Positions 39,816 to 49,143 of a stretch of 64,000 bases of DNA are shown piece after piece. The position numbers and the translations under genes are program-made. Source of the DNA: Desulfuromonadaceae bacterium (GTDB lineage Bacteria; Desulfobacterota; Desulfuromonadia; Desulfuromonadales; Syntrophotaleaceae); contig SLLR01000030.1 in assembly GCA_007134025.1 (NCBI GenBank), forward strand, positions 1-64,000, in the 5' to 3' direction. Numbering within the stretch: the first letter of the stretch is position 1; the number at the start of each line of letters is the position of its first letter. Below the pieces are notes generated by a model that saw only the letters and a program-made list of their open reading frames with translations, was not told where the DNA came from and did no database searches.

Positions 39816-40328
39816 ATAGCTAAGCAAGAGACACGCATAAACAGTGATATCCGTGCCAGACAGGTTCGGGTGGTGGATGACGAAGGCGAGTTGCTCGGTA
39901 TTCTGGCCGTGCCCGAAGCTCTGGCGATTGCGGCAGAGCGCGGCCTCGATCTCGTGGAGGTATCTCCCAATGCCGATCCTCCGGTCTGCCGGGTCATGGA
40001 CTATGGCAAGTATAAATACCAGGCCAGCAAGAGGGCTGCGGAGGCCAAAAAGAAATCGGCCAAGGTTGAGGTCAAGGAAGTAAAGATGCGCCCCAAGACC
40101 GAGGAGCACGACTTCCAGGTCAAACTGCGCAATGCCCGACGCTTTCTGGAGTCTGGAAACCGCGTCAAGGTGACCGTAATGTTTCGCGGCAGAGAGGTGA
40201 CCCATCCCGAGTTCGGCCGCAGCTTGATGGATAAACTTGCCGTTCAGGTTGCCGATATTGCGCAGGTGGAAATGGCGCCGCGTATGGCCGGTCGTTTTAT
40301 GACAATGGTTGTGGCACCCAAAAAATAG
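39816..40328 (+). CDS. infC: Translation initiation factor IF-3, apparent AUA start
   Basis: A 170-residue IF-3 reading (M)AKQETRINSDIRARQVRVVDDEG; the N-domain is followed by the lysine-rich linker YKYQASKRAAEAKKKS and the C-domain VKEVKMRPKTEEHDFQVKL. AGGAGGTG (39803-39810) is seven bases before an ATA codon at 39816, and no ATG, GTG or TTG lies in a usable position; an in-frame GTG at 39786 is 18 bases before thrS ends and upstream of the ribosome site. A rare AUU start with autoregulation is known for E. coli infC, and Myxococcus uses AUC; AUA would be a variant of that logic. Confidence 0.92.
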   Translation: MAKQETRINSDIRARQVRVVDDEGELLGILAVPEALAIAAERGLDLVEVSPNADPPVCRVMDYGKYKYQASKRAAEAKKKSAKVEVKEVKMRPKTEEHDFQVKLRNARRFLESGNRVKVTVMFRGREVTHPEFGRSLMDKLAVQVADIAQVEMAPRMAGRFMTMVVAPKK

Positions 40329-40355
40329 ATCATCAAAGAACAAGGAGATAAGCAG

Positions 40356-40553
40356 ATGCCCAAGATGAAAACCAACCGCGGTGCCGCCAAACGCTTCCGG
40401 AAGACCGGCACCGGCAAGATTCGACGCAACAAGGCTTTTACCAGTCACATACTGACCAAAAAATCGACCAAGCGTAAGCGGGATTTGCGCCGTGCTACGC
40501 TGGTTTCCAAAGCGGATGCCGGCAATATCGCCCAGCTTATTCCTTACAAGTAA
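40356..40553 (+). CDS. rpmI: 50S ribosomal protein L35
   Basis: A 65-residue very basic protein, [19 protein letters not shown] at the N-terminus, with [16 protein letters not shown]. It lies in the conserved infC-rpmI-rplT order. AAGGAG is eight or nine bases before the ATG. Confidence 0.97.
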   Translation: MPKMKTNRGAAKRFRKTGTGKIRRNKAFTSHILTKKSTKRKRDLRRATLVSKADAGNIAQLIPYK

Positions 40554-40663
40554 CTGGTTGTTTTGAAGCACCCGTTTCAAGACCGTGAACTGAGGGGACA
40601 GGTCTCCTCCTTCAGATCCGGCAGCGGCTGAGCCGCCTATTTCGCACATCGAAGGAGTTACTG

Positions 40664-41020
40664 ATGCCAAGAGTCAAAAGAGGTTTTAAAGCGAGACGCA
40701 GGAGAAACAAGGTTCTTAAACTGGCCAAGGGATACCGGGGAGCCAGGGGAAAGCTGTTCCGCAGTGCTACTGAGGCCGTTGATCGCGGTCTGAAGTACGC
40801 TTTTCGCGACCGCAAGGTCAAGAAGCGGGATTTTCGTGCTTTGTGGATTTCGCGTATCAACGCAGCCGCCCGTGAAAACGGCCTGTCCTACAGTCGTCTG
40901 GTGCATGGCCTGAAACAGGCGCAGATCGGGCTGGACCGCAAGGTGCTGGCGCAGCTTGCTGTTGCCGATCCGGCCGGGTTTTCAGCAGTTGTCGATAAAG
41001 CCAAGGCCCGGATGCAGTAA
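40664..41020 (+). CDS. rplT: 50S ribosomal protein L20
   Basis: A 118-residue rRNA-binding protein, [20 protein letters not shown] at the start and [20 protein letters not shown] in the C-terminal globular part. In several bacteria L20 represses its own operon by binding the leader. The 110-base gap upstream contains a GCGGC-TGA-GCCGC hairpin, but I cannot show a binding site. Confidence 0.97.
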   Translation: MPRVKRGFKARRRRNKVLKLAKGYRGARGKLFRSATEAVDRGLKYAFRDRKVKKRDFRALWISRINAAARENGLSYSRLVHGLKQAQIGLDRKVLAQLAVADPAGFSAVVDKAKARMQ

Positions 41021-41024
41021 ATAC

Positions 41025-41064
41025 TGAAAAAAAGAGATGGGGCCGGCCTCATCTCTTTTTTTTT
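41025..41064 (+). terminator. Terminator after rplT
   Basis: GAGATGGGGCC (41034-41044) pairs with GGCCTCATCTC (41045-41055) with one mismatch, followed by nine T residues. It separates the infC-rplT group from pheST, with partial read-through possible. Confidence 0.85.
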
Positions 41065-41126
41065 GCTTCAATTTCGGAAGCCTCAGGGCTTCCTTTCCTT
41101 TTTCAGACTTCGACAAAGGGATCGCT

Positions 41127-42143
41127 ATGAGGGAGCAACTCGCAGAATTATTGGAGCAGGGCCGCTCCGCCTTGATGGCCGCTGATACGGCAGATGCACT
41201 GCAACAGGCTCGGGTGGCCTTGCTGGGCAAAAAGGGTTCCATGACCGGCATCATGAAAGGGATGGGCCGCATGACGGCGGAAGAAAGGCCCGTTATCGGT
41301 GCCTTGGCCAACAAGATCAAAGTGGAACTGGAGGCCCTTTTTGAAGAACGGGCCGCAATCGTACAACAGCAGGAGATGCAGCAGCGACTGGCCAGTGAGC
41401 GTATCGACGTTACCTTGCCCGGCCGAACTCACGCTCGAGGTTCCAAGCATCCCGTTACCTTGGTCACGGAAGAGATCTGCGACATATTCGCCTCCCTGGG
41501 GTTCGGAGTCGAAGAAGGGCCGGAGGTGGAACAGGACTTCTATAATTTTGAAGCCCTCAACATGCCCAAAGACCATCCCGCCCGGGACATGCAGGACACC
41601 TTCTATATCAACGATGACGTTGTGCTGCGCACTCATACCTCGCCGGTACAGATTCGTGCCATGCTCAAACACGCCCCGCCGGTGCGGGTTATTGCGCCGG
41701 GAACGGTTTACCGACGGGATTCGGATATCACCCACACCCCCATGTTTCACCAGATCGAGGGTTTTCTGGTCGACCGTCACATTACCTTTGGCGACCTCAA
41801 GGGCGTATTGACGACCTTTATTACTCAGTTCTTCGGCAAAAATGTGGGCGTACGTTTTCGGCCCTCGTTCTTTCCGTTTACCGAGCCGAGCGCCGAAGTG
41901 GACATTCAGTGCGTGATTTGTGGTGGTAGTGGTTGCCGGGTGTGTAAGAAGTCGGGCTGGTTGGAGATTCTCGGTAGCGGCATGATCGACCCGGAAGTCT
42001 TCAAGTCCGTGAACTATGATTCGGAAAAATACAGCGGTTTTGCTTTTGGCATGGGGATAGAGCGTATCGCCATGCTCAAATACGGCGTCAATGACCTGCG
42101 GCTTTTCTTTGAAAACGACGTGCGTTTTTTGCAGCAGTTTTGA
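41127..42143 (+). CDS. pheS: Phenylalanyl-tRNA synthetase alpha subunit
   Basis: A 338-residue catalytic subunit of the (alpha-beta)2 enzyme. The N-terminal coiled coil ([16 protein letters not shown]...) contacts tRNA. Motifs of the class II core are present: [45 protein letters not shown], and [17 protein letters not shown]. The start at 41127 follows AAAGGG and excludes a 30-codon open stretch overlapping the terminator. Confidence 0.97.
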   Translation: MREQLAELLEQGRSALMAADTADALQQARVALLGKKGSMTGIMKGMGRMTAEERPVIGALANKIKVELEALFEERAAIVQQQEMQQRLASERIDVTLPGRTHARGSKHPVTLVTEEICDIFASLGFGVEEGPEVEQDFYNFEALNMPKDHPARDMQDTFYINDDVVLRTHTSPVQIRAMLKHAPPVRVIAPGTVYRRDSDITHTPMFHQIEGFLVDRHITFGDLKGVLTTFITQFFGKNVGVRFRPSFFPFTEPSAEVDIQCVICGGSGCRVCKKSGWLEILGSGMIDPEVFKSVNYDSEKYSGFAFGMGIERIAMLKYGVNDLRLFFENDVRFLQQF

Positions 42144-42206
42144 CAGCCTGGCGCTTTTTAAAACTGTCGATGCCGAACGGCTGTTGCCCGCAAAGGATTT
42201 CAAGAG

Positions 42207-44612
42207 ATGATAGTATCGTATAACTGGTTGAAAGAATTCGTTGATTTCGATCTGACTGCCGAAGAACTGTCCCATCGGCTCACCATGGCGGGTCTGGAAG
42301 TCGATGCCCTCGAATTGCTTGGGTCCGAAATGGACTCAGTCATTGTCGGCCGTCTCGACTCTGTAAAACCGCATCCCGATGCTGATCGTCTGACGGTGTG
42401 TCAGGTTGTTACCGGTGACGAAACCGTTCCCGTTGTTTGCGGCGCGACAAATCACAAAGCCGGTGATCTGGTGGCTTTGGCGCAGGTCGGCACTCGGTTG
42501 CCGGGTGACTTCAAAATCAAGAAAAGCAAAATTCGCGGGCAGGTTTCCATGGGCATGCTCTGCTCAAAAACGGAGCTTGGTCTGGCGGAAGCGTCCGAAG
42601 GCATTCTGATTCTGCCGCCGAACTCCCCTCTGGGTAAGCCGGTTTTTGACGTACTGGGGTTGAAAGATGCTCGTCTTGAAATTGGCCTGACTCCCAACCG
42701 TCCCGACTGTCTCAGTTTGGTGGGTGTTGCCCGGGAAGTGGCCGCCATGGTCAATCGTTCCTTGGCCCTGCAGCACAGGGTTCCCGAAGAAAGGGGCGAG
42801 CCCTGTAGCGACAGTGTCTCTATCGCCATTGAAGATCAGGATCTTTGCCCCCGCTACGGGGCACGACTGATTCGCGGAGTGACGATTGGTCCGTCTCCGG
42901 AATGGATGGTGAAAAAGCTCGAAGCCATCGGCCTGCGATCCATCAACAATGTCGTCGATGTCACCAACCTGGTTCTGATGGAGTTGGGACATCCTCTGCA
43001 CGCCTTTGACTACGATCATATGCGCGGAGGTCGCGTAGTCATTAAGCGGGCCGGGGAAGGGGAAACCTTCACGACCCTCGACGGGCAGGTACGCGTCCTG
43101 CGTTCGGAAGATCTGGTGATCTGTGATGGCGAAGGACCGGTGGCGCTTGCGGGAATCATGGGTGGAGAGAACTCGGAAGTGGGTCCCGGAACCTGCCAGG
43201 TGCTTCTGGAAAGTGCCTATTTCAACCCCGCCACGGTTCGTCGTACCAGCAAGCGTCTCGGCATGCACACGGAAGCCTCTCACCGCTTTGAGCGAGGCGC
43301 CGATGTGAATATGGTGCCCATCGCTTTGGACAGAGCGGCGGCCCTGATCATGGAAGTGGCCGGCGGCACTGTAGCTCAGGGCATGATCGATTGCTATCCT
43401 CAGCCTCTTGTGGAGCGACGCATCGTGCTCAAGCTTTCCCGGGTCAACGGGGTTCTGGGGCTGAACCTGAACGCAAATGAGGTTCGGTCACTTTTGCAAT
43501 CCATCGGCCTCGGCGTGCAACAGGGAGAGCAGAGCGAAACTGTTTCAGTCCTGATTCCGACATTCCGCCCTGATCTTGAACGGGAAATTGATCTGATCGA
43601 GGAAGTGGCCCGGTTGCACGGCTACGACAAAATTCCCGTGACCATGCCCACCAGCCAGATGATCTGCCATCGACCCGAGCCTGCCCAACGCTATGCACGG
43701 CAGATTCGTAACACCATGGTTGGCGGGGGCTTTTCAGAAATCGTCAACTATTCTTTCATTGCTTCCGAGTGGGATCGCCTGCTTTTGGATGCCGATGATC
43801 AACGTCGCCACACGGTTCGCATTCTTAATCCACTGACCGAAGAGCAATCCGTCATGCGCAGCAGCCTGGTACCGAGCATGCTGGAGACTGTCGCCCGCAA
43901 CCGGGCTTATCGGTCTACGGATCTTCGCCTTTTTGAATTGCGCCCGGTATTTCAGCCACAGGACGGCGAGCTGCTGCCTCATGAAAGCCTGCGGCTTTGT
44001 GCCGCCATCAGCGGTCGTCGCGAGCCTCTCTGTTGGGCCCGGGCCGAGGAATTCGTCGATTTCTATGATTTGAAGGGCCAACTGGAACGTCTGTTCGCGG
44101 GTCTTCAATTGACGAAGGTTTCTTGGGAGGCACGGCACAGTGACAGCTTTTATCACCCCGGCAAATCCTGTACGGTAGGTTTGGCGTCGGGCTCTGTCGG
44201 AACCCTTGGCGAGGTTCATCCGCAGGTTTTAAAAAACTTTTCCATTGACCAACCGGTCTTTATCATGGATCTTGATCTGAGCGCCGTTTTTGCGGAGGCA
44301 GGTGTCGGTCGGCCTTTTCAGGCGATTTCCCGGTTCCCGGATATTTGCCGTGACAGCGCCCTGCTGGTTGATGAAGAGGTCGATGCGGGCCGAGTATTCT
44401 CCGTTATCGAAGAGGTGCGGGGGGCCACGGTCGAGGATTTCACCCTCTTTGATCTTTACCGCGGCGCGGGTATTCCGCAGGGTAAAAAAAGCCTGGCCAT
44501 TCGGGTTCGCTACCGCAGCGCCGAAAAGACCCTGACCGATGAAGAAATTTCGGCGGCTCATGAACGTATCATCGCGGCCCTTAGAAAACGGGTTGGGGCG
44601 GAGATCCGCTGA
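42207..44612 (+). CDS. pheT: Phenylalanyl-tRNA synthetase beta subunit
   Basis: An 801-residue subunit with the usual series: N-terminal EMAP/OB tRNA-binding domain (about residues 38-150, KPHPDADRLTVCQV), B3/B4 editing domain (NNVVDVTNLVLMELGHPLHAFD near 247), B5 domain (about 400-475), the catalytic-like module, and a C-terminal FDX-ACB anticodon-binding domain (RFPDICRDSALLVDEEV). Lies 63 bases after pheS. Length is standard. Confidence 0.97.
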   Translation: MIVSYNWLKEFVDFDLTAEELSHRLTMAGLEVDALELLGSEMDSVIVGRLDSVKPHPDADRLTVCQVVTGDETVPVVCGATNHKAGDLVALAQVGTRLPGDFKIKKSKIRGQVSMGMLCSKTELGLAEASEGILILPPNSPLGKPVFDVLGLKDARLEIGLTPNRPDCLSLVGVAREVAAMVNRSLALQHRVPEERGEPCSDSVSIAIEDQDLCPRYGARLIRGVTIGPSPEWMVKKLEAIGLRSINNVVDVTNLVLMELGHPLHAFDYDHMRGGRVVIKRAGEGETFTTLDGQVRVLRSEDLVICDGEGPVALAGIMGGENSEVGPGTCQVLLESAYFNPATVRRTSKRLGMHTEASHRFERGADVNMVPIALDRAAALIMEVAGGTVAQGMIDCYPQPLVERRIVLKLSRVNGVLGLNLNANEVRSLLQSIGLGVQQGEQSETVSVLIPTFRPDLEREIDLIEEVARLHGYDKIPVTMPTSQMICHRPEPAQRYARQIRNTMVGGGFSEIVNYSFIASEWDRLLLDADDQRRHTVRILNPLTEEQSVMRSSLVPSMLETVARNRAYRSTDLRLFELRPVFQPQDGELLPHESLRLCAAISGRREPLCWARAEEFVDFYDLKGQLERLFAGLQLTKVSWEARHSDSFYHPGKSCTVGLASGSVGTLGEVHPQVLKNFSIDQPVFIMDLDLSAVFAEAGVGRPFQAISRFPDICRDSALLVDEEVDAGRVFSVIEEVRGATVEDFTLFDLYRGAGIPQGKKSLAIRVRYRSAEKTLTDEEISAAHERIIAALRKRVGAEIR

Positions 44613-44694
44613 AAAAAGCTTTGATCGCGACAAGTTCCTATGATATAACCTGTTGATGTTCATGGACTTACGTTATCGGAAGGGGGGCGAATCT

Positions 44695-44976
44695 ATGACT
44701 AAGGCGGACCTCGTGGAACGCGTCTATCTCAAAACCGGCTTTTCAAAAAAGGAGTCCGCTCAAATTGTAGAGACGGTCTTTGATTTGATGAAGTCGACAC
44801 TGGAAAACGGTGAAAAGATCAAGCTGGCCGGTTTCGGTAACTTCGTGGTTAAAAACAAGGCCACGCGAAAGGGACGCAATCCGCAAACCGGTGAGGAGAT
44901 TCAAATATCGTCCCGCAAGATTTTAACGTTCAAGCCCAGCCAGGTCCTCAAATCCGTCATCAACGGCGAGGATTAA
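44695..44976 (+). CDS. ihfA: Integration host factor alpha subunit
   Basis: A 93-residue DNA-bending protein. [20 protein letters not shown] opens it, and [26 protein letters not shown] is the beta-arm signature with the intercalating proline. pheT-ihfA is the classical order also in E. coli. AAGGGGGG precedes the ATG at 44695. Confidence 0.96.
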   Translation: MTKADLVERVYLKTGFSKKESAQIVETVFDLMKSTLENGEKIKLAGFGNFVVKNKATRKGRNPQTGEEIQISSRKILTFKPSQVLKSVINGED

Positions 44977-45004
44977 TCTGGCAGGGCGATCGGGCCGGTT
45001 GATC

Positions 45005-45361
45005 ATGGACGCTCCCATTCCCGATAAGTTGTATTTTAAAATCGGCGAAGTCGTTGCTCTGACCGGCGTTAAGGCGCATGTGTTGCGTTATTGGGAGTCG
45101 GAATTTGGTTCCGATTTCCGGCCTCAGAAGAGTCGGGGTCGGCAACGCCTTTATCGTAAGCAGGACATCGAGCTCGCTCTGCGCCTTAAGAGTCTTCTCC
45201 ACGAACAGGGATACACCATTGCCGGTGCGAAGAAGTTGCTGCGAAGCTGTGTGACTGAAAAGACAGGAGCCGATTCGGGAACGGATGCCGGATCAGCCCT
45301 TCGTTTGTTGAATGAGCTGAGAAACGACCTGGTTCGCCTTCGCAAAACCCTGGAGCGCTAG
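45005..45361 (+). CDS. MerR-family transcriptional regulator
   Basis: A 118-residue regulator with the winged HTH at residues 9-75: [22 protein letters not shown], then [33 protein letters not shown] short C-terminal helix ([18 protein letters not shown]) would dimerise, and no effector-binding domain follows. This compact type regularly follows ihfA in deltaproteobacteria. An in-frame TTG lies two codons upstream of the ATG I chose. Confidence 0.9.
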   Translation: MDAPIPDKLYFKIGEVVALTGVKAHVLRYWESEFGSDFRPQKSRGRQRLYRKQDIELALRLKSLLHEQGYTIAGAKKLLRSCVTEKTGADSGTDAGSALRLLNELRNDLVRLRKTLER

Positions 45362-45862
45362 ATTTGCAAGGCTCGGCTTCTTTTGGTTTGAGTTCCGTGT
45401 TGCAAGCTGTGGCCAAGGCACGCTCGGTCAGGATCGTTCGCATTTGTCATTTTTCAACCCCGGACAATTTTTTCCCCCCAGCATGGTCCCCGATTCCGGG
45501 GATTTCTTCCTTTCTACATTCCTTCGACGCAGTCGATTTGCCTGAAACAGGCGATGCTTGACCAAGCCACTCGCGGTGGGGGTGTAACCACCATGCCCGG
45601 CTCAGCCCTTTCCCTGTCCATGACTTATTTGCTCGTTCATGGCCTGCCGCTGGAGTTCGTTTTCCGGCGTTTTGAGGAGTTGCTGGAAATGTCGCGAGAA
45701 GTTGCTTTTACAGTGATGTCATTTTTTGTTGTTGATGTCCTTGCTCTGTCGGCCTGATTGGCAGCGTTGCAGGACCGGCAAGAGCCGGATTGATGGTTTA
45801 GCGGTATTTTCATGACTGCATTTGCTTTTATTGCTTAAGGAAGAACATAGAGGAACGGGACT
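45362..45862. other. Gene-poor interval at the expected position of surE
   Basis: 500 bases without a recognisable gene, in the place where surE would precede pcm. A 67-codon frame starts at 45554 with one hydrophobic stretch (TVMSFFVVDVLALS), but it has no good ribosome site and no known family. A hairpin GGTGG/CCACC lies at 45575-45592. I see no SurE motif such as NDDG in any frame I inspected. Confidence 0.5.
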
Positions 45863-46519
45863 ATGGACTATGCAATTGCCCGCCGCATGATGGTCGAAAG
45901 GCAGATTGAGGCCAGAGGGATCAGGGACCCCCTGGTGATCGAAGCCATGAAGCGCGTACCCCGTCACCTTTTTGTCGAAAATGCCCTGTGGAGCCAGGCT
46001 TACGGGGATCATCCCTTGCCTATTGGGGAAAAACAGACCATTTCTCAGCCCTACATGGTGGCCCTGATGACCCAGGCGCTCCAGCTTAGAGGTGGTGAAA
46101 AGGTCCTTGAAATCGGTACCGGATCGGGTTACCAGGCGGCCGTGCTGTCCCAGATCGCGTCCCGCGTTTACAGTGTCGAACGGATTGCTTCGCTGGCACG
46201 ACGGGCTCGTCAGGTTCTCGACAGTATCGGTTGTCGCAATGTCAATATCAAGTTAAGCGACGGCACCGTCGGCTGGGAAGAGGAGGCCCCTTTTGACGGA
46301 ATTGTCGTCACCGCCGGTTCCCCCGGGGTGCCTTCCCGATACCTTGCCCAACTGGCGCCAAACGGGCGTCTGGTCATTCCTGTCGGAGGTCGAGAGCATC
46401 AGGTTCTCAAAAGGATCATACGTCAGGGGGCGGATGACTTCAGGGAGGAAGACGTGGTTGACTGCCGCTTTGTCCCCCTTATCGGCAAGGAAGGATGGGA
46501 CGAAGGGGAGGGTGTCTGA
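45863..46519 (+). CDS. pcm: Protein-L-isoaspartate O-methyltransferase
   Basis: A 218-residue SAM-dependent enzyme that starts repair of isoaspartyl residues in ageing proteins. [32 protein letters not shown] contains the substrate-binding segment; the SAM motif is [15 protein letters not shown] (about residues 78-92). The gene overlaps the next membrane protein gene (TGATG). Pcm with nlpD and rpoS forms a stationary-phase locus, as in E. coli. Confidence 0.96.
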   Translation: MDYAIARRMMVERQIEARGIRDPLVIEAMKRVPRHLFVENALWSQAYGDHPLPIGEKQTISQPYMVALMTQALQLRGGEKVLEIGTGSGYQAAVLSQIASRVYSVERIASLARRARQVLDSIGCRNVNIKLSDGTVGWEEEAPFDGIVVTAGSPGVPSRYLAQLAPNGRLVIPVGGREHQVLKRIIRQGADDFREEDVVDCRFVPLIGKEGWDEGEGV

Positions 46520-47112
46520 TGGTGTATCTGCGAGCCCTCTACGACTGGGTTTTGCGTTGGGCTCACACGCCCTACGGCGAGCCGGCTCTGCTGATGCTGG
46601 CTTTTGCCGAGTCATCTTTTTTCCCCTTGCCTCCGGATGTTTTGCTGCTGGCCCTGTGTCTCGCCCTGCCGACCCGCGCCTACCGATACGCCTTTTTGTG
46701 TACGGTCGGGTCCGTTTTCGGCGGGATTTTCGGCTACCTGATCGGTTACGGTTTCTGGACGTCGACAGCGGTTTACTTCTACAGGTACGTGCCCGGAGTC
46801 ACACCGCAAGGTTTTGAACACATTCAGCAGCTCTTCGGCGCCTACGATTTCTGGGTTATCTTCACTGCCGGCTTTACCCCCATTCCATACAAGATATTCA
46901 CCATAGGTGCGGGTGTTTTTGAAATCAACTTTCTGCTTTTTGTGCTGACATCCATCGTGAGCCGCGGATTAAGGTTTTTTCTGCTGGCCGGCCTGATATA
47001 TACTTGCGGAAACAAAGTAAAGGTGATCATTGACAAATACTTCAATCTCCTTACCATGGCTTTTGTCATTCTGCTGTTGGGAGGGTTTCTTCTCTTTGCC
47101 CGCTTGCGCTAA
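46519..47112 (+). CDS. DedA/YqaA-family membrane protein
   Basis: A 197-residue integral membrane protein of the VTT/DedA type. The segment FAESSFFPLPPDVLLLALCL (about residues 29-48) has the family's E..F.P.P pattern, and FTAGFTPIPYKIFTIGAGVF (about 114-133) the second re-entrant motif. Five or so hydrophobic segments are visible. DedA relatives move or scramble lipids. It overlaps pcm by one base of the stop codon. Confidence 0.88.
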   Translation: MVYLRALYDWVLRWAHTPYGEPALLMLAFAESSFFPLPPDVLLLALCLALPTRAYRYAFLCTVGSVFGGIFGYLIGYGFWTSTAVYFYRYVPGVTPQGFEHIQQLFGAYDFWVIFTAGFTPIPYKIFTIGAGVFEINFLLFVLTSIVSRGLRFFLLAGLIYTCGNKVKVIIDKYFNLLTMAFVILLLGGFLLFARLR

Positions 47113-47146
47113 AACCTGAAGCACGGTTATAGAAGGATGAGGTTTG

Positions 47147-47926
47147 ATGCTCGGTCTGCTGCGCCATATCTGGACATTGGCAGTTCTGGTTCTGTTCGCC
47201 GTTGGTTGCACTGCTTCTAGTGGAGTTTATCATACCGTCGAGCGGGGTCAGACCCTGTATCGCATTGGCCAGGTCTATGGTGTGGGCGTCGACCAACTGG
47301 CCCGGGTCAACCGGTTGCAAGATCGTTCCCAGCTCCAGGTCGGTCAAAAGTTGTTCGTACCCGGTGCCAGTGCCGTCCGTCCGGTACCTTCCAGTGTCGC
47401 CACCGTTAACCGGACTGCTCCTGCACCTCGTCCCCGACAAGCCGCCGCTTCTGCTGCACCGGCCCGCGCTGCCCAACAAAAGCCTTCGGCCGCATCGCCG
47501 GAGTCACAGCTGTCATCGGCACCTAGTCCGCACTCCGTAGCGGCACCCGCCGCCAGGGGGGACTTCATCTGGCCGGTGCGGGGCTCCGTTGTCAAGCAAT
47601 TCGCAAAGAACGGCGATCAGGCCAATAAAGGAATAGAAATTGCCGTTGCCGACGGGTCCACCGTTGTGGCTTCTGCCGCCGGCAAGGTCACCTACAGCGG
47701 CGACGGCATCAAGGGCTATGGCAACCTGATTATTCTTCGGCATGACAATACCTTCTTTACCGTGTATGGGTTTAATAAAAAAAACCTCGTACAATCAGGG
47801 AGCTTTGTAAGCCAGGGGCAAAGCATCGCGCTGGCGGGTCAGCCGCCTGCCGGCGGTTCGGCCAGACTTCATTTTGAAATTCGTCGGGGTCGTGAGGCGG
47901 TGAATCCTCTGGGCCTGCTTCCTTGA
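47147..47926 (+). CDS. nlpD: NlpD-like LysM/degenerate M23 lipoprotein
   Basis: A 259-residue lipoprotein. The signal peptide ends at FAVGC (about Cys20). A LysM domain (YHTVERGQTLYRIGQVYGVGV, about 27-70) is followed by an Ala/Pro-rich linker and an M23 (LytM) domain from about 140. The LytM motifs are degenerate: KGIEIAV where HxGxD is expected and FFTVYGFN where a catalytic His is expected. E. coli NlpD is likewise inactive and activates the amidase AmiC, so the same role is inferred. rpoS lies downstream. Confidence 0.92.
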   Translation: MLGLLRHIWTLAVLVLFAVGCTASSGVYHTVERGQTLYRIGQVYGVGVDQLARVNRLQDRSQLQVGQKLFVPGASAVRPVPSSVATVNRTAPAPRPRQAAASAAPARAAQQKPSAASPESQLSSAPSPHSVAAPAARGDFIWPVRGSVVKQFAKNGDQANKGIEIAVADGSTVVASAAGKVTYSGDGIKGYGNLIILRHDNTFFTVYGFNKKNLVQSGSFVSQGQSIALAGQPPAGGSARLHFEIRRGREAVNPLGLLP

Positions 47927-47931
47927 AGTTT

Positions 47932-48081
47932 GATGGCGTCGCAAAAAGTCCGTTTTACGGCGTTACGGTGTTTTTTCGGGACCTCGACATACCCTGTGTA
48001 TGACTTCGCCCCTGAAAAAACACCAGTTCTTGCGGGACGAAATTTTTGCTTAGCCATCTTATGAGTTTTTGCGAGAGCATC
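47932..48081. repeat. 150-bp inverted-repeat element upstream of rpoS
   Basis: The ends GATGGCGTCGCAAAAAGTC (47932-47950) and the complement of 48063-48081 match at 15 of 19 positions. Inside, GGTGTTTTTTC (47967-47977) pairs perfectly with GAAAAAACACC (48014-48024), with an inner CATAC/GTATG hairpin at 47988-48002. No coding capacity. The organisation resembles a MITE or REP-like element. 18 bases from its left end (47934-47951) recur inverted at 53238-53255. Confidence 0.7.
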
Positions 48082-48127
48082 AAGCTCGGCAAGTTGAGAT
48101 TTTTCTACCAGAAGGGGTAAACAGATC

Positions 48128-49084
48128 ATGGCGGACATCAATGAAGAAGCTTTTCTGGAAGAGGCGGATGGCGATGAGAATGAAGATGAGAATTCCGAGG
48201 AGGAAAAGCAGGTATCCGAAGAGGAAAGGTCCTCGGGTGACGATGCCATCAAGTTGTACCTGAAGGAAATTCAGAAAACCCGTTTGCTCACTGCCGAGGA
48301 AGAAAAAGCTCTGGCCCGCCGTATTGCTTCCGGCGATCAGGCGGCACGGGATCACATGATTGAGTCAAACCTGCGTCTGGTCGTTAAGATTGCCAAACGC
48401 TACATGAATCGGGGCCTGCCCTTTCTTGACCTCATCGAAGAGGGCAACATGGGGCTTATTAAAGCGGTCGAGCGTTTTAAGCTGAGCAAGGAATGCCGTT
48501 TTTCCACTTATGCGACCTGGTGGATACGCCAGTCCATCGAGCGGGCCCTGGTGAACCAGAGCCGCACCATTCGACTTCCGGTTCATGTCTCCGACGATAT
48601 CAACAAATTCATCAAAATCAGCCGGGAACTGGTTCACCGCCTCAATCGCGAACCTCAGGCCGAAGAGATTGCCGAGGCCATGGGTGTCGAGACGGCCTAT
48701 ATACGTCGCCTGATGGTGCTGGTGAAAAAGACCTATTCCATTGAACACCCCATGGGAGAAAATCGCGATTACAGCCTCATCGACACAATTGAAGACGTCA
48801 ATGCCGACGATCCTTCGGTGTTTCTGGAAGATTTGGATAAATACGCTCATATCTGCCGGTGGCTCGAAGCCCTTTCGGAAAGTGAAAGGGAAATACTGAC
48901 CCTGCGCTTCGGTCTTGACGATCGAGAACCACAAACCCTCGATACGATTGGTCAGAAATTCGGAGTGACACGGGAAAGAATCCGCCAGATCGAGGCGAAA
49001 AGCCTCGATAAGCTGCGCCGGATCATGGAAGATTCCGAGGCCAGCGGCCTTGCCGTTATGGAGAAGGATCGAAAGGGACGTTGA
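48128..49084 (+). CDS. rpoS: RNA polymerase sigma factor RpoS
   Basis: A 318-residue sigma70-family factor for stationary-phase and stress transcription. An acidic N-terminus (EEADGDENEDENSEEE) precedes region 1.2 (DAIKLYLKEIQKTRLLTAEEE). Region 2 has LRLVVKIAKRYMNRGLPFLDLIEEGNMGLIKAVERF and FSTYATWWIRQSIERAL. Region 4.2 is TLDTIGQKFGVTRERIRQIE. The size and nlpD context argue for RpoS rather than RpoD or RpoH. Its 5' region is occupied by the inverted-repeat element. Confidence 0.94.
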   Translation: MADINEEAFLEEADGDENEDENSEEEKQVSEEERSSGDDAIKLYLKEIQKTRLLTAEEEKALARRIASGDQAARDHMIESNLRLVVKIAKRYMNRGLPFLDLIEEGNMGLIKAVERFKLSKECRFSTYATWWIRQSIERALVNQSRTIRLPVHVSDDINKFIKISRELVHRLNREPQAEEIAEAMGVETAYIRRLMVLVKKTYSIEHPMGENRDYSLIDTIEDVNADDPSVFLEDLDKYAHICRWLEALSESEREILTLRFGLDDREPQTLDTIGQKFGVTRERIRQIEAKSLDKLRRIMEDSEASGLAVMEKDRKGR

Positions 49085-49143
49085 TGAGGTCGGGTTGACA
49101 GCTTTAAAGGCTGCACTCTTTTCATCGGAAGGATGAGTCAAAC

